Shown piece after piece: positions 19,961-29,276 of a DNA stretch of 64,000 bases; position 1 is the stretch's first letter; each line of letters opens with the position of its first letter. The notes under the pieces were generated by a model. The model was given only the letters and a program-made list of their open reading frames with translations. It searched no databases and was not told the DNA's origin. Origin of the DNA: Halorussus halobius (GTDB lineage: Archaea; Halobacteriota; Halobacteria; Halobacteriales; Haladaptataceae); contig NZ_SBIU01000003.1 in the NCBI RefSeq assembly GCF_004765805.1, positions 868,001-932,000 on the forward strand, given 5' to 3'. A program made the translations under genes and the position numbers.

Positions 19961-20881
19961 ATGCTGGGGAACTCCGACGCCGACGAACTGGTCTCCGTGG
20001 TGGTGCCGACCTACCGGCGCAACGAGCGCCTGCGAGAGACGCTCGACAGCGTCGCGGCCCAGTCGTACGACCCGATAGAGGTCGTCGTGGTCGACGGGAG
20101 CGACGACGACCGCGCCCGGCCGGTCGTCGCCGAGTTCCCGGACGCGACGTACGTCTCCCAGCCCTACGACGACGAGGGGCCACAGGCCGCCCGGAGCCTC
20201 GGCGTCGAGCGCGCGGGCGGGCGGTACGTCCAGTTGCTCGACGACGACGACAGGCTCGCGCCCTCGAAGATCGCCAGACAGGTCGAGTTGCTCGACCCGC
20301 CGGTCGGGGTGGTCTACTGCGGGATGGTCGACGAGGACCGGGGCGAGATTCGACCCCATCCCGAGGTCCGGGGGAACGTACTCGACCGCGCGCTGGAGAT
20401 GCGAACCTTCCCCTGCATCACCTCCACGATGCTGGTCGACCGCGACGTGCTCGACCGAGTTCACCCGTTTCGACACCGCCACGGGGCCGACGACACCGGG
20501 CTGAAGGTCGACCTCGCGCTGGCGACCCGGTTCGAGTTCGTCGACGAGCCGCTGGTCGTCCGGGGGCGGCCCGACTCGTCGCTGTCGGACTCGTGGGCCT
20601 ACCTCCGGGGCCGCGAGCGCGTGGTGGAGACGTTCGACGCGCTCTACGACCGGTTCCCCGACCGGGTGCGCCGGCGCGCGGTCCGGGAGACCCACGCGCA
20701 GGTCGGCCGGAAACTCCTCGACGAGCGGGGCTGGTCGCCCCGGGCCACGGCCGCGTTCGCCCGCGCGGCCCGGCTGACCCCCGACGAGCGGGCGTACCAC
20801 CTCGGGCTCAGTGTCGGGTCGGCACTGGGCCGTCCGGGCGTGGCGGCGGTCGACCGGCTGTTCGGCCGCGACGGGACGTGA
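19961..20881 (+). CDS. Glycosyltransferase family 2
   Basis: The 306-residue protein has the GT-A start VSVVVPTYRRNERLRETLDS, then VEVVVVDGSDDD-like sequence (IEVVVVDGSDDDRARPVV). ERAGGRYVQLLDDDDRL contains the DxD metal/nucleotide-sugar motif. No membrane helix is obvious, so it is soluble or peripheral. Haloarchaeal family members build surface glycans or N-glycan precursors. The acceptor is unknown. No other glycan gene is adjacent. Confidence 0.9.
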   Translation: MLGNSDADELVSVVVPTYRRNERLRETLDSVAAQSYDPIEVVVVDGSDDDRARPVVAEFPDATYVSQPYDDEGPQAARSLGVERAGGRYVQLLDDDDRLAPSKIARQVELLDPPVGVVYCGMVDEDRGEIRPHPEVRGNVLDRALEMRTFPCITSTMLVDRDVLDRVHPFRHRHGADDTGLKVDLALATRFEFVDEPLVVRGRPDSSLSDSWAYLRGRERVVETFDALYDRFPDRVRRRAVRETHAQVGRKLLDERGWSPRATAAFARAARLTPDERAYHLGLSVGSALGRPGVAAVDRLFGRDGT

Positions 20882-20887
20882 CGACCC

Positions 20888-21640
20888 TCACAGCGAGACC
20901 TCGGCGAGGTCGGCGTCGAGGTCGGCCACGTACTCGTTGAACGCCGCCACGAACTCGGGGACGTCCTCGACCAGCGCGCGCACGTCGCGAGCCGAGGGCT
21001 GGGCGTACTGCGAGAGCAGGTAGATGCCGCCCTCGCCGCCGACCCGGAGGTACGACGCGCTCGCGTCCTCCCACTTGAGTTCCCACCGCGACCCCGCGAC
21101 GCGGGTGGCGAACGTGCCGTAGTCGTCGCCCTCGTATCGGGCGAGTTCGCGGGCCATCCGGTCGGCCGCCTCGCGGACGCGGCCGAGGACGCGCTCGCGC
21201 TCGGCCACGACCGACTCGGTCGAGGCGACCTCGGGGAAGTCGGTCGGCGCGTCGTCGAGGACCCCGGCCAGCGACTCGACGTAGCGATTGAACGCCGCCA
21301 CGAACGCGTCGTAGTCTTCGAGCGCGGCGTCGAGTTCCTCGGGGTCGGGCGGCCGCTGGGTCGAGACGACGTAGGTGTCGGCTCGTCGGCCCTCGAACCG
21401 GAGGTACTGGATGTCGCCGCCCTCGTACTTGAGCGTCCACTCGCCGGCGTCGGTCTCGAAGGTGCGCTCGCCGTAGTCGCCCCCGTGGAGGCGCGCGAGT
21501 TCGCGGGCGATTCGACCCGCGTGGTCGCGGAGTCGTTCGACCGCCTCGTCCCGGCGCTCCGCGGCGTCCTCGGTCGATTCGACGTCGGTCGCGAACTCCC
21601 CGGTCACTGTCGGGCGGAGGACCGCGAGGGGGTTAACCAC
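20888..21640 (-). CDS. Hypothetical protein made of two repeated domains
   Basis: This 250-residue acidic protein is not recognised. It contains two homologous units of about 100 residues. Unit 1 (about 35-120) has RIARELARLHGGDYGERTF, WTLKYEGGDIQYLRFEG and YDAFVAAFNRYVESL. Unit 2 (about 150-245) has RMARELARYEGDDYGTFAT, WELKWEDASASYLRVGG and VPEFVAAFNEYVADL. The conserved helix-strand-strand-helix order suggests a duplicated small alpha/beta domain, possibly for protein interaction. It ends 6 bp from the converging glycosyltransferase gene. Confidence 0.75.
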   Translation of the reverse strand: MVNPLAVLRPTVTGEFATDVESTEDAAERRDEAVERLRDHAGRIARELARLHGGDYGERTFETDAGEWTLKYEGGDIQYLRFEGRRADTYVVSTQRPPDPEELDAALEDYDAFVAAFNRYVESLAGVLDDAPTDFPEVASTESVVAERERVLGRVREAADRMARELARYEGDDYGTFATRVAGSRWELKWEDASASYLRVGGEGGIYLLSQYAQPSARDVRALVEDVPEFVAAFNEYVADLDADLAEVSL

Positions 21641-21748
21641 TGCGAATCGTCGCCCGCGGAGGTCGTCCAGCCATCGGTTCCCGGAACCCCTCGGGACGCC
21701 CCGAACCCCCGCGGGGGCGTCCGGGGAAAACCACGGTGCGGGCGAGGG

Positions 21749-22843
21749 CTACCGCGTGTCGCGCTCGGCCAGCGCGAGCCGCCAACTGTCGTCGTCGGTC
21801 AGCCGCCGGTCGCCGAACGTCCAGTCGGACGCCTCGCCCAGCGGGCGGACCGCCATGACCGTCACGTCGCTGACCGCCGACAGCGGCGGGACGTCGTCGC
21901 GCAAGAACCCGTGACGGGACATGAGTCCGGCCGGCGCAGTTCCGGCGCTCGCGGCGAGCAACGCGGAGTCGGCGAACGCCTCGGTGACCCGCGAGAGCAG
22001 TGCCGAGAACGGCCCCCGGCGGTCGCGCCCGCAGAGGGGCAACACGTCACAGAGCGTGGTGACGGTGACGCCGTCGGTCGCGCGCGTACCCGTCACGACG
22101 GCCGCGACGGGCCGGCCCGCCTCGCGAGCGACGAACGTCTCGTACTCCCAGTCGGGGTTCGCGAACCGCCACTCGAAGAACGTCCGGTTCCGGCGGGCGT
22201 GGAGCCGACCCGGGACGGTCCGGCGGGCCACCGCGAGCAGGTCATCGACCGGAACCTCGGCGTGGCGCGAGACGGTGACGCCCGCGGCCGACGGGCGCTG
22301 TCGGCCCGCGAGCTGGTCGCGGGCCTTCGTGATTCGCTCGACGGCGGCGGGCATCGCGCGGCCCACCGTCGAGAGCGAGTCGGAGCCCGCCAGCGCGCCC
22401 ACGGGGTCGTTGACGCGGTAGTAGGTCGGCACGGGGCCGACGACCCGCCAGCCGAGCTTCCGGTTGCCCGACAGCGTCGCCGAGTTCGGGAAGTTGAAGC
22501 AGAACTCGGGCTCGCGGTCGGCGTATCGGTCCAGCCCGAGCCGGGTCATCCGCGTGAACAGCCCCTGCCGCCGGTGGTCGGGGTCGACCATCGTGTCGGC
22601 GGGCTGGAGCGCCAGTGCCGTGCGGTCGTCGGCCCGCACCGCCAGCGGGAAGAACGACCTGGCACCGACCAACCGGCCGTCGAGCGTCGCGACCACGACC
22701 GGGACCTCGTCGAGGTACGGGTTCTCGGCGTACTTCCAGTCGAACCAGTCGTCGGAGCCGTCCCGGCCGAACACGCGCTCGTACAGGTCGAGGAACGCCT
22801 CGCGGTCCCCGCGTTCGAACGGTCGGACCCGGTAGTCGGCCAT
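21749..22843 (-). CDS. GNAT family N-acetyltransferase
   Basis: The 364-residue protein opens MADYRVRPFERGDREAFLDLY. It continues with FGRDGSDDWFDWKYAENPY and TMVDPDHRRQGLFTRMTRL, where the R-x-x-G-x-(F) stretch is the acetyl-CoA pyrophosphate loop of GNAT enzymes. The length and C-terminal half (FFEWRFANPDWEYETFVARE) fit a double-GNAT or FemAB-like surface-sugar acetyltransferase. The acceptor is unknown. Its position near a GT2 gene could hint at glycan modification, but the link is weak. Confidence 0.85.
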   Translation of the reverse strand: MADYRVRPFERGDREAFLDLYERVFGRDGSDDWFDWKYAENPYLDEVPVVVATLDGRLVGARSFFPLAVRADDRTALALQPADTMVDPDHRRQGLFTRMTRLGLDRYADREPEFCFNFPNSATLSGNRKLGWRVVGPVPTYYRVNDPVGALAGSDSLSTVGRAMPAAVERITKARDQLAGRQRPSAAGVTVSRHAEVPVDDLLAVARRTVPGRLHARRNRTFFEWRFANPDWEYETFVAREAGRPVAAVVTGTRATDGVTVTTLCDVLPLCGRDRRGPFSALLSRVTEAFADSALLAASAGTAPAGLMSRHGFLRDDVPPLSAVSDVTVMAVRPLGEASDWTFGDRRLTDDDSWRLALAERDTR

Positions 22844-22986
22844 CGGGAATCACCGCTCGGGGCGGACCGGTTCGGGGGAAGACGACCGACGCGCCGTGGA
22901 ACTCCTCGCGGACTTCGGGTCCAGTGGATGGCGGAGACGTCGCATGCGTGGACCGACGACCTCGCCCGTGACTAAAGCTAGCCACC

Positions 22987-23022
22987 GTTCAGACGGTTTC
23001 GGATGTCAGCCGGCGTCTGAAC
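22987..23022. repeat. 9-bp inverted repeat in the GNAT/ABC gap
   Basis: gttcagacg (22987-22995) pairs with cgtctgaac (23014-23022) across 18 nt. It lies downstream of the ABC importer operon and upstream of the GNAT gene. It may be a processing or termination hairpin. Confidence 0.5.
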
Positions 23023-23114
23023 TCGTATAATGGCGTCCTACGCTCGCGGAAGGGCCGCCGTTAGCCGGACGACGCGACGCCGACTTCGGCGCGGCCGCGC
23101 CGGAGCGCGAGGCC

Positions 23115-24146
23115 CTACTCGGGCGTGGTCTCGTCGGCTCGCTCGACCACCGGGTGAAGGCAGGCGGCTTCCCGGCCCGAATCGATGGCTTCGAGTTCGG
23201 GCTCGCGCTCGCGACACTCCTCGGTCGCGTACTTGCACCGGGGGTGGAACCGACAGCCGGACGGCAGGTCGACCGGGTCGGGCACGTCCCCGCTGATGTC
23301 GCTGCCCGCGTTGTCCTCGCCGACGCGGCCGGCGTCCGGGTCCGGCACCGGAACCGAGTTCAACAGCGCCTCCGTGTACGGGTGCGAGGGATTCTGGATG
23401 ACCGACCGGGTGTCGCCGAGTTCCGCGATGGCACCCAGATACATGATGAGCGTCCTGTCGGCGAGGTAGTTGATGGTCGAGAGGTCGTGGGAGATGTACA
23501 GCATCGTGAAATTCCGCTCGGCCTGCAGCTTCTCGAAGAGGTGGAGTATCTCCGTGCGGATGCTGACGTCCAGCATCGAGACGGGCTCGTCGGCCACGAT
23601 GAACTCCGGGTCGGTGACCAGCGCCCGCGCGATGCTGACCCGCTGGCGCTCCCCGCCCGAGAGTTCGGTCGGGAACTTGTCGAGGTACTGGTCGGCCGGG
23701 GTGAGCCCGGCGTCTTCGAGCGCCCGCACCGCGCGGGCAGACCGCTCCTCGGAGTCGCCGATGTCGTGGATGGTGAGCGGCTCCACGACGGTCTGGGACA
23801 CCGTGAACCGCGGGTTGAGCGACTCGTAGGGGTTCTGGAAGATGATCTGGCAGTCCCGCCGGAAGTCCTTCCGCTCGGCGGCATCGTAGTCGACGATGTT
23901 CTCGTCCCTGAACCGAATCTCGCCACCGGTCGCCTCGCGCAACAGCACCAGCAGTTCGCCCAGCGTCGACTTCCCGCAGCCCGACTGGCCGGCCACGCCG
24001 AGTATCTCGCCCCGCTCGATGTCGAACGACACGTCGTCGACGGCCTTCAGGAACTGGTCCTCGCCGAGGAAGTCGAACAGGCCGCCGTCGTTCGACCGGT
24101 ACCACTTCTGGAGGCCCCGAATCTCGAACAGCGGGTCGCTACTCAT
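23115..24146 (-). CDS. Peptide-type ABC importer ATPase (DppF/OppF-like)
   Basis: The 343-residue ATPase has Walker A GQSGCGKST, Q-loop region QIIFQNPYESLNPR, signature LSGGERQRVSIARAL, Walker B EFIVADEPVSMLD, and the His switch ISHDLSTINYLADR. The C-terminal oligopeptide/dipeptide ABC domain carries C-x(5)-C-type cysteines (SGCRFHPRCKYATEECRERE) that resemble the iron-sulfur-binding tail of Dpp/Opp ATPases. It is the last gene of the operon. Its start overlaps the previous gene by 8 nt. Confidence 0.95.
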   Translation of the reverse strand: MSSDPLFEIRGLQKWYRSNDGGLFDFLGEDQFLKAVDDVSFDIERGEILGVAGQSGCGKSTLGELLVLLREATGGEIRFRDENIVDYDAAERKDFRRDCQIIFQNPYESLNPRFTVSQTVVEPLTIHDIGDSEERSARAVRALEDAGLTPADQYLDKFPTELSGGERQRVSIARALVTDPEFIVADEPVSMLDVSIRTEILHLFEKLQAERNFTMLYISHDLSTINYLADRTLIMYLGAIAELGDTRSVIQNPSHPYTEALLNSVPVPDPDAGRVGEDNAGSDISGDVPDPVDLPSGCRFHPRCKYATEECREREPELEAIDSGREAACLHPVVERADETTPE

Positions 24147-25176
24147 TGTACGCCCCCTCCGTTCGAACCGCCTGGTCGGCCGTCCACGTCTCGGCGCGCT
24201 CGCTGCGCTCGCGGAACTCCGGGGCCTGCGCCGTGTAGTGACACCGCGAGCGGTGGCGCTCGCCCACCGTCTCCTCCGGGGGTTCGGCTTCGCACTCGGG
24301 CGTCGCGAACGGGCACCGCTCGGTGAACCGACAGCCGGTCGGCGGGTCGACGAGGTTCGGCGGCGAGCCGGGGATGCTGACGAGTTCGTCCGCGCTCTCC
24401 TCGATGGACGGGAACGCGTTCATCAGCCCCATCGTGTACGGGTGGGCGCTCCGGTGGAAGACGTCGCTGGTCGGGCCGACCTCCACGAGTTCGCCGCCGT
24501 ACATCACGGCGACCCGGTCGGCGATCTCGGCCACGACGCTGATGTCGTGGGTGATGAGCACGACCGCGCTGTCGAACGAGTTCTGGATGCGCTTGATGAG
24601 CTTGAGTATCTCCTCCTGCGTGACCACGTCCAGCCCGGTGGTCGGCTCGTCGGCGATGACGAGCTTCGGGTCGAGCACGAGCGCGAGCGCGATGACGACG
24701 CGCTGGCGCTGGCCCCCCGACAGCTCGTGGGGGTAGTCGCTGAGTCGGCTCCGGTCGATGCCCACGTCCTCGAGCATCTCCCCGGCCATCGAGCGCGCCT
24801 CGGCCTTCGAGACGTCCCGGTGGGTCCGGATGATCTCGACGAACTGGCTCCCGATAGGGTACACCGGGTCGAGCGTCGTCATCGCGTTCTGGATGATGTA
24901 CGAGAGGTCCTCCCAGCGGATGGGCCGGAGCTCGGCTTCGGGGATGTCGATGAGGCTCCGGCCGTCGAACTGGATGTCGCCCTCGACCACGTCGCCGTTC
25001 TCGGGCAGCAGGTTGAGGATGGCCTTCATCAGGGTGGTCTTCCCGCAGCCGCTCTCGCCGACGACGCCGAGTATCTCGCCCGAGTCGACCGACACGTCGA
25101 CGCCGTCGACGGCGCGAAGGGGTCCCTCGTCGGTGCCGTACTCCACGGACAGGTTTCGCGTTTCGAGCAGAGTCAT
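24139..25176 (-). CDS. Peptide-type ABC importer ATPase (DppD/OppD-like)
   Basis: The 345-residue ATPase starts at the ATG at 25176, which overlaps the upstream permease stop by 4 nt. Walker A is GESGCGKTT, the signature LSGGQRQRVVIALAL and Walker B KLVIADEPTTGLD. ITHDISVVAEIADRVAVMYGG is the D/H-loop region. The tail ends with the family cysteines (GCRFTERCPFATPECE). With its partner at 23,115 it forms the heterodimeric motor of the importer. The longer open frame upstream is a shadow of the permease. Confidence 0.95.
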   Translation of the reverse strand: MTLLETRNLSVEYGTDEGPLRAVDGVDVSVDSGEILGVVGESGCGKTTLMKAILNLLPENGDVVEGDIQFDGRSLIDIPEAELRPIRWEDLSYIIQNAMTTLDPVYPIGSQFVEIIRTHRDVSKAEARSMAGEMLEDVGIDRSRLSDYPHELSGGQRQRVVIALALVLDPKLVIADEPTTGLDVVTQEEILKLIKRIQNSFDSAVVLITHDISVVAEIADRVAVMYGGELVEVGPTSDVFHRSAHPYTMGLMNAFPSIEESADELVSIPGSPPNLVDPPTGCRFTERCPFATPECEAEPPEETVGERHRSRCHYTAQAPEFRERSERAETWTADQAVRTEGAYNE

Positions 25177-26099
25177 AGCTTGAACCTCCCACTCTCGGGA
25201 TTCGATAGCTCCTCGACGATCCGCGAGATGTAGAAGAACGACAGCACTAACAGCGTGATGCTGAATCCCGGCGGGATGACCCACCACCACGCCGAGCGAA
25301 TCGCGCCGCTGGAGAAGGTGAGTTCGAGCATCGCGCCCCAGCTGGTGACCGCGGTCGCGCCGAGGCCGAGGAACGAGATGCCGGCTTCCAGGGCGATGGA
25401 GAACGCCACCACGATGGTCGTCTCGACCATGATGAGCGGGAGCAGGTTGGGCAGGATGTGGACGAACATGATGCGTTTGTCGCTCGCGCCCGCCGCCCTC
25501 GCGGACTTGACGAACGGTCGTTCGGCCAGCGAGAGCGTCTCCGACCGGATGACCCGGGCCATCGTGCGCCACAGGATGAGCACCATCGCGAGGATGACGT
25601 TCCACACCGAGGCCCCGAAGAACAGGACCAGGATGAGGATGAACGGCGTCGCCGGGATGCCGTAGAGGGTGTCGACGACCCGCATCAACACGAGGTCGGT
25701 CATCCCCTTGTAGTAGCCCGCGACGATGCCGACGGTCGTCCCGATGACCATCACCGAGAGCCCCGAGAGGACGCCCACCAGCAGCGAGATGCGGCTGCCG
25801 TACACCCACTGGCTGAACACGTCCCGCGCGAGGGTCGTGGTGCCGAACGGGTGGGCCATCGACGGCGGCTGGAGCGCCACCGGCTGGCCGGCCGTCAGGA
25901 ACTCGCGGCTCGGGTCGTACGGCGCGATGACCGGCGCGAAGATGGCCAGCAGGCTGAAAAACGCCAGCACCAGCGCCGCGAGCATCGCGGGCCTGTCGTC
26001 CAGGAAGACTCTGAGCACTTCGCGGGCGCTACTCCGGTACCGGTCGAGCGCTATCTTCTGGGCCTTCGATAGCTGAATCGTACTGAGTATTGCCTTCAT
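25173..26099 (-). CDS. Peptide-type ABC permease (DppC/OppC-like)
   Basis: The 308-residue permease has one N-terminal helix (AALVLAFFSLLAIFAPVIAPY) and a five-helix BPD_transp_1 domain. The EAA-type coupling loop is SARAAGASDKRIMFVHILPNLLP. The periplasmic-side motif HPFGTTTLARDVFSQWVYGSRISLLVG is typical of DppC. It follows dppB by 3 bp and overlaps the ATPase gene by 4 nt, so translation is coupled. Confidence 0.95.
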   Translation of the reverse strand: MKAILSTIQLSKAQKIALDRYRSSAREVLRVFLDDRPAMLAALVLAFFSLLAIFAPVIAPYDPSREFLTAGQPVALQPPSMAHPFGTTTLARDVFSQWVYGSRISLLVGVLSGLSVMVIGTTVGIVAGYYKGMTDLVLMRVVDTLYGIPATPFILILVLFFGASVWNVILAMVLILWRTMARVIRSETLSLAERPFVKSARAAGASDKRIMFVHILPNLLPLIMVETTIVVAFSIALEAGISFLGLGATAVTSWGAMLELTFSSGAIRSAWWWVIPPGFSITLLVLSFFYISRIVEELSNPESGRFKL

Positions 26100-26102
26100 C
26101 GT

Positions 26103-27107
26103 TCACTCGCTCCCCGCGTTTGCTTGCTCGACCGCGACCCGGGGGTCGACGTACGCGGACAGCACGTCCGCGAGGAAGTTGAGCCCGATCACGATGGCCG
26201 CCAACATCAGGAACGAGAACTGGGCCAGCGGGTAGTCCTGGGCCAGCGTCGCCTGCCAGATGAGCCGACCGAGGCCGGGCCACGAGAACACCTTCTCGAT
26301 GATGACCGAGCCGCCGATGGCGAACCCGAGCGACACCGCGGCGTAGTGCAACACCGGCAGCAGGGCGTTGCGCGCGGCGTGCCGATAGAGGATGGAGTAC
26401 TCCGAGAGCCCGGCCGCCCGCATCATCTCGACGAAGTCCTCGCGGAGCACGTCGAGCAAGTTGTTGCGCATGGTGAGCGCCGGCACGCTCAGGAAGTACA
26501 GCGTCGTGACCGCGACCGGCAACACGAGGTGGTGCAGGAAGTCCATCGAGATGTAGTTGTCCCAGAACCCGTCGGCGACGAACGTGACCGAGTGGATGCC
26601 GCCGCTGGGCACCCAGCCGAGCCGGAACGAGAACAACATCAGGCCGAGCATCCCCGTCCAGAAGACGGGCGCGGCGTACATGATGAGGACGACGCCGACC
26701 CCGAAGACGTCGATGCGCGTGTCGCGCTTCCACGCGAGGAACGCGCCGATGACGACGCCGAGCACGTACGCGAGCGTGACCGAGGTCACCATCAGCACCA
26801 GCGTATTCACGAGCCGTCCGGAGATGATCTCGGTCACCGGGGAGCTGTACTGGAAGGAGTTCCCGAGGTTCATCGTCACGATGTTCTTGAGGTAGTAGAC
26901 GTACTGGACGTGAAGCGGTTGGGTCAGGCCGTACTGGGCGGCCAGCTCCTGTCGGGCCTGCTGGGACATCTGGGGCGCGATGACCGACGTCGTCGGGTCG
27001 CCCGGCAGCAGGCGGAAGATGAGAAACAGGATGGTCGCCACTAGCCACAGCGAGACGAGCGACAGTCCCAGCCGCTTCAGGAGGTACTTCAGACGTTGAA
27101 CGTTCAT
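26103..27107 (-). CDS. Peptide-type ABC permease (DppB/OppB-like)
   Basis: The 334-residue permease opens with a helix followed by FRLLPGDPTTSVI, the DppB hallmark. QEL-AAQYGLTQPLHVQYVYYL follows, then five further helices and the EAA loop MMRAAGLSEYSILYRHAARNALLPV. It forms the membrane channel with the 25,173 permease. It starts 15 bp after the binding-protein gene. Confidence 0.95.
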   Translation of the reverse strand: MNVQRLKYLLKRLGLSLVSLWLVATILFLIFRLLPGDPTTSVIAPQMSQQARQELAAQYGLTQPLHVQYVYYLKNIVTMNLGNSFQYSSPVTEIISGRLVNTLVLMVTSVTLAYVLGVVIGAFLAWKRDTRIDVFGVGVVLIMYAAPVFWTGMLGLMLFSFRLGWVPSGGIHSVTFVADGFWDNYISMDFLHHLVLPVAVTTLYFLSVPALTMRNNLLDVLREDFVEMMRAAGLSEYSILYRHAARNALLPVLHYAAVSLGFAIGGSVIIEKVFSWPGLGRLIWQATLAQDYPLAQFSFLMLAAIVIGLNFLADVLSAYVDPRVAVEQANAGSE

Positions 27108-27122
27108 CTGTAGCGGGCGGAG

Positions 27123-28832
27123 TTACTCCTTGGGCATCAGCAGCGTGCCGTCCTCGTTCCAGCGGTAGCCGGCCTCGAACAGCATCGTCCGGGCCTTCTC
27201 CTCGCCGCCGGTGTAGCTCGGTAGGTCGGGGTTGTGCCAGAACTCGTTGGCCGGCGGGATCGGTCCCTCGATGCTGTCGGCGCGCCCGCTGTACACGAGC
27301 TTGATGACCCGCTCCTTGTCGGTGGCGTGGGCGACCGCCTTCCGGAACGTCTTGTCGTCGAACGGCCGACGGTTGTTGTTCATGTAGATGGCCTTCCAGC
27401 CGTGCTGGCTGACGCCGTTGGCCTCGACGCTCTGGTTCTGCTGGGCGCGCTCGAACTGGCCGGGCTGGATGTTGACGACCCACGACGCGTCGCCCTTCTC
27501 GACCGTCGAGAGCGCCTGGGTCTTCCCGCCGTACTTCTTCCAGATGAACGAGTCGATGTTGAAGTCCGCGAAGTGGTCGTCGTACACGTCGAACACGACG
27601 CGGTTCGACTCCTCGAACGTGTTGACGGTGAACGGACCGCTGCCGACGTACTGCGTGTCGCTGTAGTTCTTGGGGTGTTCGAGCCCCTCCTCCTCGGGGA
27701 GACCGTCCCAGACGTGCTTGGGAAGGATGAACAGCAGCGCGAGGTTGACGCCGGTGAACGACGCCGACGCGCTCTCGAGAGTGAACCGCACGACGTTGTC
27801 GTCGACGACCTCGACCGACTCGATGGGGTCGTAGAACGACTGCATGTAGGGAACGCCCCACTCCTGGAGGAACTCGATGGTGAACACCACGTCCTCGGGG
27901 GTGACGTCCTCGCCGTCGTGCCACGTCATGTCCTCGCGGAGCGTGACGTCGAAGGTGTCGGGCTCCGGGGCGGTCCACTCGGTGGCCGCCCACGGCTGGG
28001 GCTCGCCGTTCGGACCGAGCCGGACGAGCCGGTCGTACACCATCTTCAGCCCCATCAGGTCGGCGCTCTTGGTGGGAGCCATCGGGTTGAGCGTCGCCGG
28101 GAACAGGGTGCCCGCCTTGATGGCCGGCAGGTCGCCCTGGGGTTCCATGCTCTGCAGGTTCCACACGTGGACGTAGTTCTGGTCGCCGATCTGGCTCGTG
28201 TAGTTCGACCAGTTGGCGGTGTTGGTCGCGGCCAGCGCGTCGTTCGCGAACAGGAAGACGACCGGCACGTCCTCGGCGAGAATCCGCTGGGCCTCCAGGA
28301 CGAGCTCCTTGCGGGCCTCCCGGTCGGTCTCGCGCTGGGACTGCTCGACGAGCTCGTCGTACTCGGGGTTGCTGTAGTTGGGGGTGTACAGCCCGCCGTC
28401 GGTGTGGAACGCGCTCAGGAACGTGTTGGGGTCGATCCGGCTCGGCTTCCCGGACCAGCCGGCCATGTTCACGTCGTAGTCGACGTTCACCCAGTTGTCG
28501 AAAATCTGGCCCACCTGTCCGATCTGGACCTCCGCCTCCACGCCCAGCTTGTTGACCCACTGGTCGTGGAACAGCTGCGTCCACTCGTAGCGCTGGGGAA
28601 GGAGGCTCTTCGTGTAGCTCTGCATGGTGAACGACACCGGCTCGTACTCATCGAGTTCGGAGCCGGTGACGACCCGGTCCGAGTCGGGCGTCTTCTTCTG
28701 GGTCGAGTTCGCCGCCGTCGTCGTCGTCGCGTTCCCGGAGTCGTCCGACGAGTTCGAGCTGGTGCAGCCAGCGAGCCCGCCGACCGCCCCGACACCTACG
28801 CCTGCCAATAGCCTCCTGCGGTCGCGATCCAT
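27123..28832 (-). CDS. Tat-exported lipoprotein, family 5 solute-binding protein
   Basis: The 569-residue receptor begins with a twin-arginine signal (DRRRLLAGVG). A lipobox ends at C23 (LAGC), so it is probably exported folded and lipid-anchored outside. A Ser/Asn/Thr-rich tether follows (about 24-60). The SBP_bac_5 domain has DLMGLKMVYDRLVRLGPNG, VTLREDMTWHDGEDVTPEDV and FRKAVAHATDKERVI, typical of peptide, dipeptide or nickel receptors. The ligand is not predictable. It is the first gene of the five-gene importer operon. Confidence 0.94.
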   Translation of the reverse strand: MDRDRRRLLAGVGVGAVGGLAGCTSSNSSDDSGNATTTTAANSTQKKTPDSDRVVTGSELDEYEPVSFTMQSYTKSLLPQRYEWTQLFHDQWVNKLGVEAEVQIGQVGQIFDNWVNVDYDVNMAGWSGKPSRIDPNTFLSAFHTDGGLYTPNYSNPEYDELVEQSQRETDREARKELVLEAQRILAEDVPVVFLFANDALAATNTANWSNYTSQIGDQNYVHVWNLQSMEPQGDLPAIKAGTLFPATLNPMAPTKSADLMGLKMVYDRLVRLGPNGEPQPWAATEWTAPEPDTFDVTLREDMTWHDGEDVTPEDVVFTIEFLQEWGVPYMQSFYDPIESVEVVDDNVVRFTLESASASFTGVNLALLFILPKHVWDGLPEEEGLEHPKNYSDTQYVGSGPFTVNTFEESNRVVFDVYDDHFADFNIDSFIWKKYGGKTQALSTVEKGDASWVVNIQPGQFERAQQNQSVEANGVSQHGWKAIYMNNNRRPFDDKTFRKAVAHATDKERVIKLVYSGRADSIEGPIPPANEFWHNPDLPSYTGGEEKARTMLFEAGYRWNEDGTLLMPKE

Positions 28833-28856
28833 GCTAGAGGTTCTCTTAACCCCAGA

Positions 28857-28864
28857 TTATAAAT
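28857..28864 (-). promoter_or_regulatory. TATA box of the peptide-importer operon
   Basis: On the minus strand tttataat lies about 25-32 nt before the ATG at 28832, inside an unusually AT-rich 110-bp patch. This indicates a strong leaderless promoter. Confidence 0.65.
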
Positions 28865-29011
28865 GTTCCGCAAATCCATTACTAATCCAATATAAGACAC
28901 GCACACCTCCTTAAATTCATAATTCGCTTTCGCACAAAGCCTAGGAAATTTATTCTCTGCGGCTGGCGCGGGTACGCACGGGACGCCCGGCAGACGGGAG
29001 GCAGGCGAACG

Positions 29012-29170
29012 CTACTCGCCGCGGGCGGCCCTGCCGAGGACGTCGGCGGACTTGGCTCCGGCACCGGTGTTGCTGCCCACGACCTCGTCGTCCGCCGAGA
29101 AGCCGCCCTCCTCGGCTCGCTTCATCGCACCCGCGAGCGCCACCGCGCTGCCCGTCGATGCCACGAGTCG
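29012..29170 (-). pseudogene. thrC: C-terminal remnant of threonine synthase
   Basis: The reading ASTGSAVALAGAMKRAEEGG, then SADDEVVGSNTGAGAKSADVL and a stop at 29012, is the distinctive end of PLP-dependent threonine synthase (substrate-loop SAVALAG and the NTG-G-K-SADV tail). Only about 50 codons remain. No start codon or upstream catalytic Lys domain is present. It sits alone between the importer operon and the amidohydrolase gene. It is most likely the scar of a deletion or recombination, with a functional copy expected elsewhere. Confidence 0.75.
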
Positions 29171-29276
29171 GGTCAGACGGACCTGCGGTAAAGTCGTTCC
29201 GGAGAATGGCTACATTTGCTCGGAGAACGCGGCAATTGGCTACGACGTTTGCGATAACTGACGGAAAAGGCGGATA

